This document shows, piece by piece, positions 1 to 8,700 of a stretch of DNA of 64,000 nt. The stretch's first letter is position 1, and every line of letters starts with the position of its first letter. The position numbers and the translations under genes are program-made. The stretch is from Pseudomonadales bacterium. Lineage in GTDB: Bacteria > Pseudomonadota > Gammaproteobacteria > Pseudomonadales > Halieaceae. Under the pieces are notes generated by a model. That model was not told where the DNA came from, searched no databases, and was given only the letters and a program-made list of their open reading frames with translations. The DNA lies in the NCBI GenBank assembly GCA_024234735.1, contig JACKNV010000009.1, positions 1 through 64,000 of the forward strand, read 5' to 3'.

Positions 1-1
1 C

Positions 2-376
2 GCGGAACGCGACAAGATCGAGAGCGAACCCCTGCCCCAGGCGGTCGCCGATCTCGGTTACGAAGTGGAAGCACCGGTGGAGCAGGTCGTCGACTGGAAC
101 CTGTACAACTGGCAGGCAGTCGACCAGCACGCGGTCATCATCTGGGTGGACGCCTTCCACCCCTACCTGTTCACCCTGCGCCAGGATTGCCCGGCGCTGG
201 ACTTTGCCCAGACCATCGGCGTATCCAGCACCGCCTCCATCGTCACTCACATGGATTCGATCGTGGTTCCGAATCCGCCAGGCGGCGGCGAGAGCTGCTG
301 GATAGACAAGATCTATCCCCTGAAGAAAAAGGCCGCCACCGCCACCTCCTCGGGTCAGGGGGCGACAGCTCAGTAA
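2..376 (+). CDS. DUF6491-like protein, 3' part only
   Basis: The window opens inside this reading frame, which is open from base 2 and stops with TAA at 374-376, so the start is missing and any signal peptide is unseen. About 124 residues remain. They contain a pattern of alternating hydrophobic strands with two cysteines (in 'RQDCPALDF' and 'ESCWIDKIYPL') that I associate with the small secreted DUF6491 family of unknown function. The tail is Ala/Thr-rich. It converges on the reductase gene on the other strand, and the two ends overlap by 7 bases. The family name is from pattern memory only. Confidence 0.55.
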   Translation, partial: AERDKIESEPLPQAVADLGYEVEAPVEQVVDWNLYNWQAVDQHAVIIWVDAFHPYLFTLRQDCPALDFAQTIGVSSTASIVTHMDSIVVPNPPGGGESCWIDKIYPLKKKAATATSSGQGATAQ

Positions 377-1227
377 ACCAGTTCCACCCAGCGCTGCCCC
401 GCCTTCAGCTCCGCCTTGCGCCGCGCCCACTGGTCGGCGCAGCCGATGATGCGGGCGAACACCCGGTCCAGGGTTTCCAGGATATCGGCCCGGCCCGCCA
501 CGTAGACCCGGGTGTGGGGACGGTCCAGCATTGACAGGATTTCCTCGGAGCGCTCCTCCAGGGCAAAATCCATGGCGATGGGATCGGCCCAGTTGGGACG
601 CGGGCTCAGAGCCTGGAAAGCCTCGAAGGTCTGCTGGTCGTAGTACTGGCTGAAATCGTCTTTCTCCTCATTCATATACAGCAATTCCAGCCCGGTCTGG
701 GCGCCGTAGAACAGCCGCACCCTGCCCCGCCAGTCCTTGACGTCCTGGTAGATATGCTTGATCAGGGCGCGGAACGGGGCGATGCCGGTGCCCATGCCGA
801 TCAGCAGCAGGTCCGCGTCCTTGTCCTCGGGCACCTCGAAGGGGATGCCAAACGGGCCGTTGATGGTGACGCTGTCACCCGCGCGCAGGTCGCACAGGTA
901 ATTGGAGGAAATCCCCTGGTAGCGCTCGCCGCTGTACTCGTCGATATAATTGCAGCGCTTTACGCACAGGGTGATACGGGGTTTGCCGTTGTCCCCCGTG
1001 GCGGGGGTGTCGGCGACGCTGTAGAGGCGAAAGTGATGCTTGTGTCCCTGGTCGTGTTCCCCGGACACAATCACCCCGACACTCTGGCCGGGCTGGTAGT
1101 CGAACTGTTCGCGCTCCACCTCCAGCACAATCTCGCGTACCTCCTCGGCCTGCTCGGCGGTGATCCGCTCACTGGACAGCACGCGGGCCTGGTAGGTGGT
1201 GCCGGTATCAAAGTCTTCTAGGCGCAT
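370..1227 (-). CDS. ferredoxin/flavodoxin--NADP(+) reductase-like flavoprotein
   Basis: A 285-residue protein with the plant-type FNR layout. The N-terminal FAD domain has the RxYS motif ('FRLYSVAD') around residue 68. The NAD(P) domain has 'GMGTGIAPFRAL' around residue 143 and a YGAQT-type motif. The chain ends in an aromatic residue ('WVELVY'), as in many FNRs where the last Tyr stacks on FAD. It probably moves electrons between reduced ferredoxin or flavodoxin and NADP(H) in the cytoplasm. It is the last gene of the rnf-nifJ operon and starts 1 base after the small Cys-rich gene. That placement suggests it takes ferredoxin reduced by the pyruvate oxidoreductase and makes NADPH. Nucleotide preference is not proven. 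No ferredoxin gene is present in the operon. Confidence 0.8.
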   Translation of the reverse strand: MRLEDFDTGTTYQARVLSSERITAEQAEEVREIVLEVEREQFDYQPGQSVGVIVSGEHDQGHKHHFRLYSVADTPATGDNGKPRITLCVKRCNYIDEYSGERYQGISSNYLCDLRAGDSVTINGPFGIPFEVPEDKDADLLLIGMGTGIAPFRALIKHIYQDVKDWRGRVRLFYGAQTGLELLYMNEEKDDFSQYYDQQTFEAFQALSPRPNWADPIAMDFALEERSEEILSMLDRPHTRVYVAGRADILETLDRVFARIIGCADQWARRKAELKAGQRWVELVY

Positions 1228-1228
1228 G

Positions 1229-1444
1229 TCAGTGGGCCTCCCTTGCTTGTTGTGAGGACGATTGTGGTGGCGAATTGGGTGAGTGTGTGCAGTTGCAGCC
1301 CTGGCAGCCGCTGCGGCCGGCCAGGGCGTCGTTGTCCGCGGCGCCGTGTTCGGGGAACTGGCGCTGCCACAGGCGCTGCACCGCCAGCCAGCAGCAGCTG
1401 ATGACGACCATGCCCGCCAGCGCGGTGAGATAGGTAGTCAACAT
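1229..1444 (-). CDS. small Cys-rich single-span membrane protein of the rnf operon
   Basis: A 71-residue protein starting ATG at 1444, 2 bases after the rnfA stop and 1 base before the reductase gene, so it is surely cotranscribed. Residues about 5-26 form one membrane span containing Cys17-Cys18. A basic juxtamembrane stretch follows, then a cluster Cys47-x2-Cys50-x-Cys52 and a Ser/Gln-rich tail. The plan (one helix plus a Cys cluster) resembles NqrM (DUF539), the maturation factor for Na+-NQR, and also the FeoB-associated Cys-rich proteins, but I cannot assign it to either family. RnfA and RnfE are homologous to NqrD and NqrE, which makes a metal or Fe-S maturation role for Rnf plausible. 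That role is inference. Confidence 0.6.
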   Translation of the reverse strand: MLTTYLTALAGMVVISCCWLAVQRLWQRQFPEHGAADNDALAGRSGCQGCNCTHSPNSPPQSSSQQAREAH

Positions 1445-1446
1445 GC

Positions 1447-2028
1447 TCACGCCCCCAGCCCCGCGAAGCCCATAAAAGCCAGCGACAGGATACCGGCGAT
1501 CATCAGGGTCAGCGCGGTGCCCTGCACCACGTCCGGCACCGTGGCCAGTTCCAGTTTCTCGCGAATGCCCGCCATCAGGATCAGCGCCAGGGTAAAGCCG
1601 CTGCCCGCCCCCAGCGCGTAGACAATGCATTGCAGCAGGTCGTAGCCCTTGTTGGTCTGGAACAGGGCCAGGCCCAGGATGGCGCAATTGGTGGTGATCA
1701 GCGGCAGGAAAATGCCCAGTGCCCGGAACAGGGCCGGGCTCATCTTCTTGATGAACATCTCCACCAGCTGCACCGTGGAGGCGATCACCACGATATAGGA
1801 AATCAGCCGCAGGTAGGGCGCGTCGATGGCGACCAGCAGGGCGTTGATGGCAAAGGCGCACAGGGAGCTGACCAGCATCACGAAACACACCGCGCCCCCC
1901 ATGCGGGTGGCGGTGGCGAGCTTGCCGGACACCCCCAGGAAGGGGCAGATGCCCAGGAAATAGGCGAGCACGAAATTGTTCACCAGGCTGGCATTGAGGA
2001 AGATGGTCCACAGGGAGTCGTCGTTCAC
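1447..2028 (-). CDS. rnfA: Rnf electron transport complex subunit RnfA
   Basis: A 193-residue integral membrane protein, the usual RnfA length, with about six hydrophobic spans. It has the two conserved Cys segments 'GICPFLGVSGK' near the N-terminus and 'TTNCAILGLALF' near residue 110. In RnfA/RnfE and NqrD/NqrE these cysteines lie at the membrane centre and bind an iron or Fe-S centre. The Rnf complex couples electron transfer between ferredoxin and NAD to Na+ or H+ movement. The start is GTG at 2028, overlapping the rnfE stop in GTGA, which argues for translational coupling. The start was chosen from that overlap and the match to family length; the open frame runs further upstream only as a shadow of rnfE. 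Confidence 0.93.
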   Translation of the reverse strand: MNDDSLWTIFLNASLVNNFVLAYFLGICPFLGVSGKLATATRMGGAVCFVMLVSSLCAFAINALLVAIDAPYLRLISYIVVIASTVQLVEMFIKKMSPALFRALGIFLPLITTNCAILGLALFQTNKGYDLLQCIVYALGAGSGFTLALILMAGIREKLELATVPDVVQGTALTLMIAGILSLAFMGFAGLGA

Positions 2029-2699
2029 GCCGCGGCCTCCCCGGTGACGCCCCGGGCGGCCTTGCGGGCTTTGAGGCGATTGAACAGCAGCAGCCACAGG
2101 GCCAGGGTAAAGAACCCGCCGCTGGGCAGGATCATCACGATCCAGGGCTGGAAGCCGGCGGGGAACAGCGCGAAACCGAACAGGGAGCCGCTGCCCAGGA
2201 TCTCCCGCACCCCCCCCAGGCACAGCAGGGCGAAGGTAAAGCCCACGCCCATACCCAGGCCGTCCAGGATGGAGCGGCCCAGGGTGTTTTTGGAGGCAAA
2301 GGCCTCGGCCCGGCCGAGGATCAGGCAGTTCACCACGATCAGGGAGATAAAGGCGCCCAGGGCCCGGTGCATATCCAGGCTGACAGCCTGTATCAGGTAG
2401 TCCACCACGGTGACGAAGGTGGCGATGATCAGGATGAACGTGGCGATACGCACCTGTTTCGGGATAAAACTGCGCAGGGCGGACACCAGGGCATTGGACA
2501 GTACCAGCACGAACGTGGTGGCCAGCCCCATGGCCAGGGCGTTGGCCCCGGAGTTGGTCACCGCCAGCACCGGGCACATACCCAACACCTGCACGAATAC
2601 GGGGTTCTCGCGCCACAGGCCCTTGATGAACTCGTCGGTGGACGGGGCCCGGTCAGAGGCGATGATGGTCACGGGCTTGTCGCTAACCGCCATGCTCAC
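2025..2699 (-). CDS. rnfE: Rnf electron transport complex subunit RnfE
   Basis: A 224-residue membrane protein homologous to RnfA and NqrD. Conserved segments are 'LWRENPVFVQVLGMCPVLAV' near residue 28 and 'VVNCLILGRAEAFASKN' in the middle, each holding one of the conserved cysteines. About six membrane spans are visible. Together with RnfA it forms the membrane core that carries electrons across the bilayer. The start is taken as GTG at 2699, overlapping the 3' end of rnfG by 17 bases; the ATG two codons on, at 2693, is equally possible. The gene sits in the order C-D-G-E-A. Confidence 0.93.
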   Translation of the reverse strand: MSMAVSDKPVTIIASDRAPSTDEFIKGLWRENPVFVQVLGMCPVLAVTNSGANALAMGLATTFVLVLSNALVSALRSFIPKQVRIATFILIIATFVTVVDYLIQAVSLDMHRALGAFISLIVVNCLILGRAEAFASKNTLGRSILDGLGMGVGFTFALLCLGGVREILGSGSLFGFALFPAGFQPWIVMILPSGGFFTLALWLLLFNRLKARKAARGVTGEAAA

Positions 2700-3387
2700 C
2701 TCCCCCCCGGGCCAGTTCCCGCTGCAGCGGATACAGGCGCGGCACCCAGTATGCAGTGCTGTGCCACAGCATATTGCCGATCGCCTTGGAGGAAATGGTG
2801 GCGCCGGTTATGCCGTCTATCTGCCAGGGCGATGTTTTCGCGCCGCTCTTTACCACGCTGACGGGCTGCGCCAGGGACTGGCCATCGGCGGCCAGGGCGA
2901 CGTCCAGTGCCCTGAAGTTGGCCAGGAAGGCCGGGTCCTTTTCGATCTTGTCACCCAGGCCAGGGGTCTCCTTGCTGGCCAGCACCTGCATACCGACAAC
3001 CGCCTCCCGCTGGGGCGAGTAACCATAGAGAATACGGATCACATCCTGGTAACCCATGCCCTGGGCGGGAATGGCGATACCCAGCAGTTCGCCCATGGCG
3101 TCGTAGCCCGCGTGCACCGTCGCCTGGGGATCGTCACCGTCCACCGCCGGGCGCAGGCTGTCGTCCCCGGCCAGGGTGAAAGAACGGCTGCTCACCGCCC
3201 CGGGCAGCACCTGGAATACCGCGGCCTGCAGCGCCGCCGCCTCGTTGCGGACGATCACCGGTCCGGTCAGCACGAACACGGTGACGATCAGCAGGCCACA
3301 GACCAGTCCCACGCCTACCAGCGCCCGGTACATGGGCCAGGCCGGGGGACGGGAGGCGCCGGATTGCTGCGCGGCCGGCGACATCAT
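2683..3387 (-). CDS. rnfG: Rnf electron transport complex subunit RnfG (FMN-bearing)
   Basis: A 234-residue protein with one N-terminal membrane anchor (about residues 20-43) and a periplasmic FMN-binding domain. The sequence 'GITGATISSKAI' near residue 195 matches the S/T-G-A-T-x-S/T site where FMN is attached to Thr through a phosphoester by ApbE in RnfG and NqrC. 'ETPGLGDKI' is also family-typical. No apbE gene is present in this window, so the flavin transferase must be elsewhere. The start is ATG at 3387, overlapping the rnfD stop in ATGA; a second ATG follows at once. Confidence 0.92.
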   Translation of the reverse strand: MMSPAAQQSGASRPPAWPMYRALVGVGLVCGLLIVTVFVLTGPVIVRNEAAALQAAVFQVLPGAVSSRSFTLAGDDSLRPAVDGDDPQATVHAGYDAMGELLGIAIPAQGMGYQDVIRILYGYSPQREAVVGMQVLASKETPGLGDKIEKDPAFLANFRALDVALAADGQSLAQPVSVVKSGAKTSPWQIDGITGATISSKAIGNMLWHSTAYWVPRLYPLQRELARGGGEHGG

Positions 3388-4400
3388 TTGCCCCCCGCGG
3401 TGCCGAACACCCGGGGCTGGATCAGCCCGTCGATGTGGGGCGACACCGCATTGGCCAGCAGGATGGCGTACATCACCCCTTCGGGCATGCCGCCCCACAG
3501 GCGGATGACGGTCACCAGCACCCCGATCAGTACGCCGTAGACGACGCAGCCGGCATGGGTGATGGGTGAGGCCACCATATCCGTGGCCATGAACACCGCG
3601 CCCAGCATCAGGCCGCCCGACAACAGCATAAAACCGGCCGGCGGGTAGTGCAGCGGGTCCGCCAGGTTGAATCCCCATGCCAGCAGCGCCACGGTCCCCA
3701 GGATGGCCACGGGGATGCGCCAGTTGAGCATTCTGCGGGCCGCCAGGTAGACACCCCCCGCCAGGATCAGGGCCGCGCAGGTCTCCCCCGCGGAGCCGTT
3801 GGTCAGGCCCAGCAACAGCTCACCGCTGGCGGTGAGTTGCTGCTCGAATTTCATCAGCGCCAGCGGCGTGGCGCCGCTGATCACGTCGTACTCGGGGGCG
3901 GCAAAGGGAAAGGTAAAAGTGCTGGCGGGCAGGCTGCTGAAGCGCCCGTCCGCAAACGCCGGCGTCCAGCTGGTCATGGCCGCCGGGAAAGCGGCCTGCA
4001 GGAAGGCCCGGCCCACCAGCGCCGGGTTGAAGGCGTTGTAACCCAGGCCGCCGAACAGGCACTTGCCCATGGCCACCCCGATGATGCCGCCGCAGGCCAC
4101 CATCCACAGGGGCAGGGCCGGTGGCAGGGTCAGGCCGTACAACAGGCCGGTGATGGTCACCGACCAGTCCCGCACCGTGCTGGGCGCCGCGGCGAGGCGG
4201 CACAGCACCTGCTCGGTGGCCACGCAGGACAGCACCGCCACCGCCAGGGTAAACAGGGCCGCCAGGCCGAAACTGTATACCGCGAAGGCCGCAACGGGCA
4301 GCAGCGCCCACACCACGTTGCGCATGATCACGTCGACGCTGGCGCCGCTGGCGATATGCGGCGAGCTGTGAATCTCCAGGGTGCGGGGGGGTTGGCTCAT
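3384..4400 (-). CDS. rnfD: Rnf electron transport complex subunit RnfD
   Basis: A 338-residue multi-span membrane protein of the RnfD/NqrB family. Seen motifs include 'GGLGYNAFNPALVGRAFL' and the flavin-attachment motif 'VISGATPLAL', in which Thr of SGAT would carry covalent FMN. The start ATG at 4400 overlaps the rnfC stop in ATGA, and the ATG-initiated frame upstream is only a shadow. Rnf complexes move electrons from ferredoxin through RnfB and RnfC to the flavins in RnfD and RnfG and pump ions. All genes of the complex are present in this operon. Confidence 0.93.
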   Translation of the reverse strand: MSQPPRTLEIHSSPHIASGASVDVIMRNVVWALLPVAAFAVYSFGLAALFTLAVAVLSCVATEQVLCRLAAAPSTVRDWSVTITGLLYGLTLPPALPLWMVACGGIIGVAMGKCLFGGLGYNAFNPALVGRAFLQAAFPAAMTSWTPAFADGRFSSLPASTFTFPFAAPEYDVISGATPLALMKFEQQLTASGELLLGLTNGSAGETCAALILAGGVYLAARRMLNWRIPVAILGTVALLAWGFNLADPLHYPPAGFMLLSGGLMLGAVFMATDMVASPITHAGCVVYGVLIGVLVTVIRLWGGMPEGVMYAILLANAVSPHIDGLIQPRVFGTAGGK

Positions 4401-5737
4401 GAGGCCGCTGCCCGGCGCTTGCGCACCACGGTCTTGGCGGCGCGAAAGCGCTGCACCAGCGGAATATGCGCCGGGCACACATAGGAGCAGGAGCCGCACT
4501 CGAAGCAGTCCAGCAGGTGAAACTCATCGGCCATGCGCTCGTACTGGCCGCTTTTGGCCAGCAGGCCCAGTTGCGAGGGGTTGAGGAACAGCGGGCAGGC
4601 GTCCACGCAGTAGGCGCAGTGGATGCAGGGATACTCGCCTGGCGCGCTGGTCTGGGCGGTGGTAAAGGCGGTAAAACCGGAGGTGCCCTTGGTGATCGGT
4701 ATATCCAGGCTGGGCAGCGCCTGGCCCATCATGGGCCCACCCAGGAAGACCCGGCTCAGGTTCTCTTCCATGCCCGCGTACTCCAGGGCGAAGCGCAGCG
4801 GTGTGCCGATGGGGATGCGGTAGTTGCCCTTCTTCCTGATGGCCGGGCCGCCGATGGTGATCACCCGCTCCTGTATGCCGCGACCGTGGGGCAGCAGGCG
4901 GCCGATCTCGGCGGTGGTGGCGACATTCACCGTCACCACGTCTACATCCGAGGGCAGGCCCCCGGAGGGCACTTCCCGCCCCAGCAGCGCCCTGATGAGC
5001 ATTTTTTCCGCGCCCTGGGGATACTTGACCGCCACCACTGCCACGCTTACCGGCAGGTCGGCGGGTACTGCGTCGCGCAGCGCCGCCGCCACCTCCGCCT
5101 TGTTGGCCTCCACCCCGATGATGGCCCGCGGCGCCCCGGTGACCTTCAGCAGGTAGCGGATGCCGGTAAAGATATCCTGCGGCTGTTCCACCATCACCCG
5201 GTGGTCGGTGGTCAGGTAGGGCTCGCACTCCACCCCGTTGATGACCAGGGTGTCGATGGTCCTGTCCTCGGGCACCTTCAGTTTCACGTGGGTGGGAAAG
5301 GCCGCGCCCCCCAGGCCGACGATGCCCGCCCCCTGGATGGCCAGCAGAATCTCGTCGGCACTGGCGGCGTCCAGGTCACAGGGCGTGCCCTCGGCCACCT
5401 CCTGGCTGGAACCGGCAAAGGGCTTGATATAAATTGCCGGCCCCATTTTGCCGTTGATCGCCGGCGCCAGGCCGATACGCTGGATCACCCCCGAGGCGGG
5501 GGCGTGCATGGCCACCGACACGAAGCCGTCGGGCGCGGCGATCAGTTGCCCGCGCTCCACCTCCTGGCCCTCGCGCACCACCGCCAGGGCCGGCTTGCCG
5601 ATATGCTGCTGCAGGGGCACGATCATCACCGGCGCAAAGGGGAACTGCTTGATGGGCAGGTCTTTGGTGTCGTCTTTCGCCTCGGGCGGGTGAATGCCGT
5701 GGGCGAAGCTGGGATGCTGGCGGCGCAGGCTGAACAT
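4397..5737 (-). CDS. rnfC: Rnf electron transport complex subunit RnfC
   Basis: A 446-residue soluble/peripheral subunit, the compact form without the long repetitive tail of enterobacterial RsxC. The N-terminal half has the NADH/FMN-binding fold of NuoF relatives, with 'GLGGAAFPTHVKL' near residue 140. The C-terminal half has two [4Fe-4S] motifs, 'CIHCAYCVDACP' and 'CFECGSCSYVCP', about residues 370-420. It is the NAD(H)-reacting subunit of Rnf. The start ATG at 5737 overlaps the nifJ stop in ATGA. This coupling to a pyruvate oxidoreductase gene is unusual. Confidence 0.94.
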   Translation of the reverse strand: MFSLRRQHPSFAHGIHPPEAKDDTKDLPIKQFPFAPVMIVPLQQHIGKPALAVVREGQEVERGQLIAAPDGFVSVAMHAPASGVIQRIGLAPAINGKMGPAIYIKPFAGSSQEVAEGTPCDLDAASADEILLAIQGAGIVGLGGAAFPTHVKLKVPEDRTIDTLVINGVECEPYLTTDHRVMVEQPQDIFTGIRYLLKVTGAPRAIIGVEANKAEVAAALRDAVPADLPVSVAVVAVKYPQGAEKMLIRALLGREVPSGGLPSDVDVVTVNVATTAEIGRLLPHGRGIQERVITIGGPAIRKKGNYRIPIGTPLRFALEYAGMEENLSRVFLGGPMMGQALPSLDIPITKGTSGFTAFTTAQTSAPGEYPCIHCAYCVDACPLFLNPSQLGLLAKSGQYERMADEFHLLDCFECGSCSYVCPAHIPLVQRFRAAKTVVRKRRAAAS

Positions 5738-8700
5738 CAGTTGTATTTCGCGCCTCGCACTATCCACTTGTCGACATCTTTCTCGTTGGGATCCGCCGGC
5801 GTGCCCGGGTGGATGACCTGGGCGGTGCACTTCTCCGCCGCTTTCACCAGGTCCCGGTAGGGGCCGCCCTTCGGGTCCTTGATGTAGGCTTTTTTCTGCT
5901 CGTTATAGGCGAAGATAGCGCCGTTGAGGTTGGTGCACTCGTCGCAGGCGGTGCAGTCCTCGGTGTCGATCCAGGGTGCCATATAGCCCTCCCCGGCAGG
6001 TGCCGCAGCCGGCTCTGCACCGGCCTCACCCGCAGTGCTGGCGATGAGGTCATCCCCCGGATCGGCGGCCAGCTCCCCGCCCTCGGCCAGCCGTAACAGG
6101 CCGCTGGCAATCTTGCGCACCACGTCCCGGCGGGCCTGCTCCTGCAGGTCGCCGCTGGTGTCCGGCGCCGCGGGCGCCACACCCGCGGTGGCCTTGAGCA
6201 TGATCCAGAAATCCCGACGCTCCTCACAGGACCTGACCATGGTGGCGTCCACCAGCAGGCGGCTCAGGTGCTGGCGCTTGTCGATGGTCCAGATGAATGG
6301 GAACTTGCCCTCGCGGTCGCCCTCCTCCAGCTGCAGGAACTCGGCCAGCGGGACCATGTTCTCATGCCAGGTATCTGGCGGCGCCATGCGGAAGTGCTTG
6401 CGAAACCGCGCCTCGGTCATGGCGAAGTCGGCGAAGGTCATGGGCAGCTCCATGGTCTTCTCGCGGCTGCCCTCCAGGTAGTTGAGGGTATAGCTGGGCC
6501 AGTCCTCGTAAACCGCCGGGTTGCCGTCCAGTTCGAAACACTCCTGGGGTGTCTTGCCCAGGTCGGGGTTGTAGCGGAACAGCGGGTAGGCCCGCGATTC
6601 CACCGCCAGCTTGGCCTGGTGATGGCCCATGTCGTCGCCTATGCCGTGCTCGGGCTGGCAGGAGGTGTACAGGTTGAACAGGGCCGGCCGCCTGGCCATC
6701 AGCCCCTGGATAAAGCCCTCGATCATGTGGTTGGCGTGGGCGATGGTGCCCTGCAATACGTAGGTGGTGCGGTGGGCCATGGCGATCAGGCCGATCTCCT
6801 TGCGCACTTCCTCCTTGCCCTTGTTGACCTTGCCGAACTGGGCCATGTCGGACACCTGGCCGACAAAGCCCGAGGTGCAGGCCTGGCCCCCGGTGTTGGA
6901 GTACACCTGGGTGTCCACCACCAGTATCTTGATGGGCTTGCCGGACATCATCGCCCGGGACAGGTTCTGGAAACCGATGTCGTACATGGCGCCGTCACCG
7001 CCCACCGCCACCACCGGCGGGCACAGCAGGAACTCCTCGTCGCTGAACTGCTCCCAGGTGAAGTAGCGGAAGAACTCCTCGTGCTCGCCTTCGTTGTACT
7101 GGCCGGCCAGCTCCAGCTCGGCGGCGCGAATGGTCTTGAAGCCCTCCGCCATCTTCGCCATGTGGCCCTCGTACACGCCCATGGCGAGGGAGGCGCTGTC
7201 CTGGAACAGGTGGTTGGACCAGGGGAAGGGATAGGGGTTGAAGGGATAGGTGCTGCCCCACACCGAGGTACAGCCGGTGGCATTGAGCATGCCCATGGGC
7301 GCGCGACCGCGGCCGTTGCTGCCCTCCACGTAGCGCCAGCGCAGGTCCTTGAGCTGCGCCAGCAGGCGCGATACCCGCTGCAGCCAGGCGGGGTCGATGG
7401 GGTGACTGCCCTGCATGGCCTCCATCTTGCTGGCGATATCCGACAGGGTGATATCGTGGTCGCCGTTGTTGGCCAGGATATTCGCCAGGGCGTCGCTGTC
7501 GCTGACGTTGACCTCCTGCACCAGCTGCAACTGGATATGCTGTTGCAGCCGCGCGATCAGGTCATCCAGCCTGGCGACCTGGGCCTTGACCCGGGGCTGC
7601 ATCAGCGACTCCACCGTAGCCACGAACAGGTGCATCACGGTTTTCTCGGAGCAGCCCAGGCAGGCACCGTCGCCGCTGGCCAGGCCACCGTAGGCCTCCT
7701 TGTCCAGCAGGATGGTTTCCAGTGCGCCTATGCCCTGCTCCAGGTCGTCCACCCGGATGTACCTGGGCGGCGTGGTGGGCAGGTCCAGCCACAGGTCCCA
7801 CTGGCTCTTGAGGCGCTGCACCGATTCGCCGGTCTGGCGCACGGGGATGAGCGCGGCGTCCTCGCAAACTGCCACGCATTCCATGCAGCCCTTGCAGGTA
7901 TAGGGATTGACGGTGATGCTGAGCAGGCCGCCACTGCCCGCTGCCTTCTTCTCCGGCAGGGTATAGTAGGGCCGGCTGAGGGCGAACTGGAACCCGTCCA
8001 GCTCCTCGTTGAACCAGCCGAACTCGCGCTTGAGCTCCGCCCGCTCGTCCTCCCCCAGGCCCGGGGCGTTCACGGTGGCGGTGATGGCCTCCTGCAACAA
8101 CTCGCCCACCGGGTCGGTCTCCGCCGCCGTGCCCAGCAGGCCCCGCAGGCCCTGCTCCAGCTTGCGCACCGCCCGCGGCAGATGCTGTACCGGGTGGCCT
8201 TTTTTCCGCACCCGACCGACCACCGTGTCCAGCACCTGGGACACCTCGTTCACCAGGCCGGGGATGGCCGTGTCCGGGCACACCGTGTAGCAGTTGCCGC
8301 AGGCGGTGCAGTTCTCGGCGATCCACTGGGGATGCTCGAAGCGGATGCCGGTCATATCGCGGAACAGGGCGCTGGTGGCGGGCATCACGCCCAGGCCGAT
8401 AAAGGGGTCGGTAATATTGTCGTTGCCCATACCGCGGGCGTAGAAATTGCCGGTCTGCTCCCAGAAGCGGTGGATATCGGCGCTGGGGGACTGCCCCTGG
8501 GGCAGGCGCTTGACCATCACCGGTAGCTTCGGCTCGGCGCGGGCATCCACCAGCCGGGCGGCCTGCACGCCCACGTCCTTGTCGACGACCTCGGTTATCT
8601 CGTCATAGCCGCGCTGCACCACCCGCACGTTGTCCTCCACCACCCGGGCGCCCTTGGCGCCGAACTTGTGTTCCAGCTGGCTGCGGATGGCCTCCAGCAA

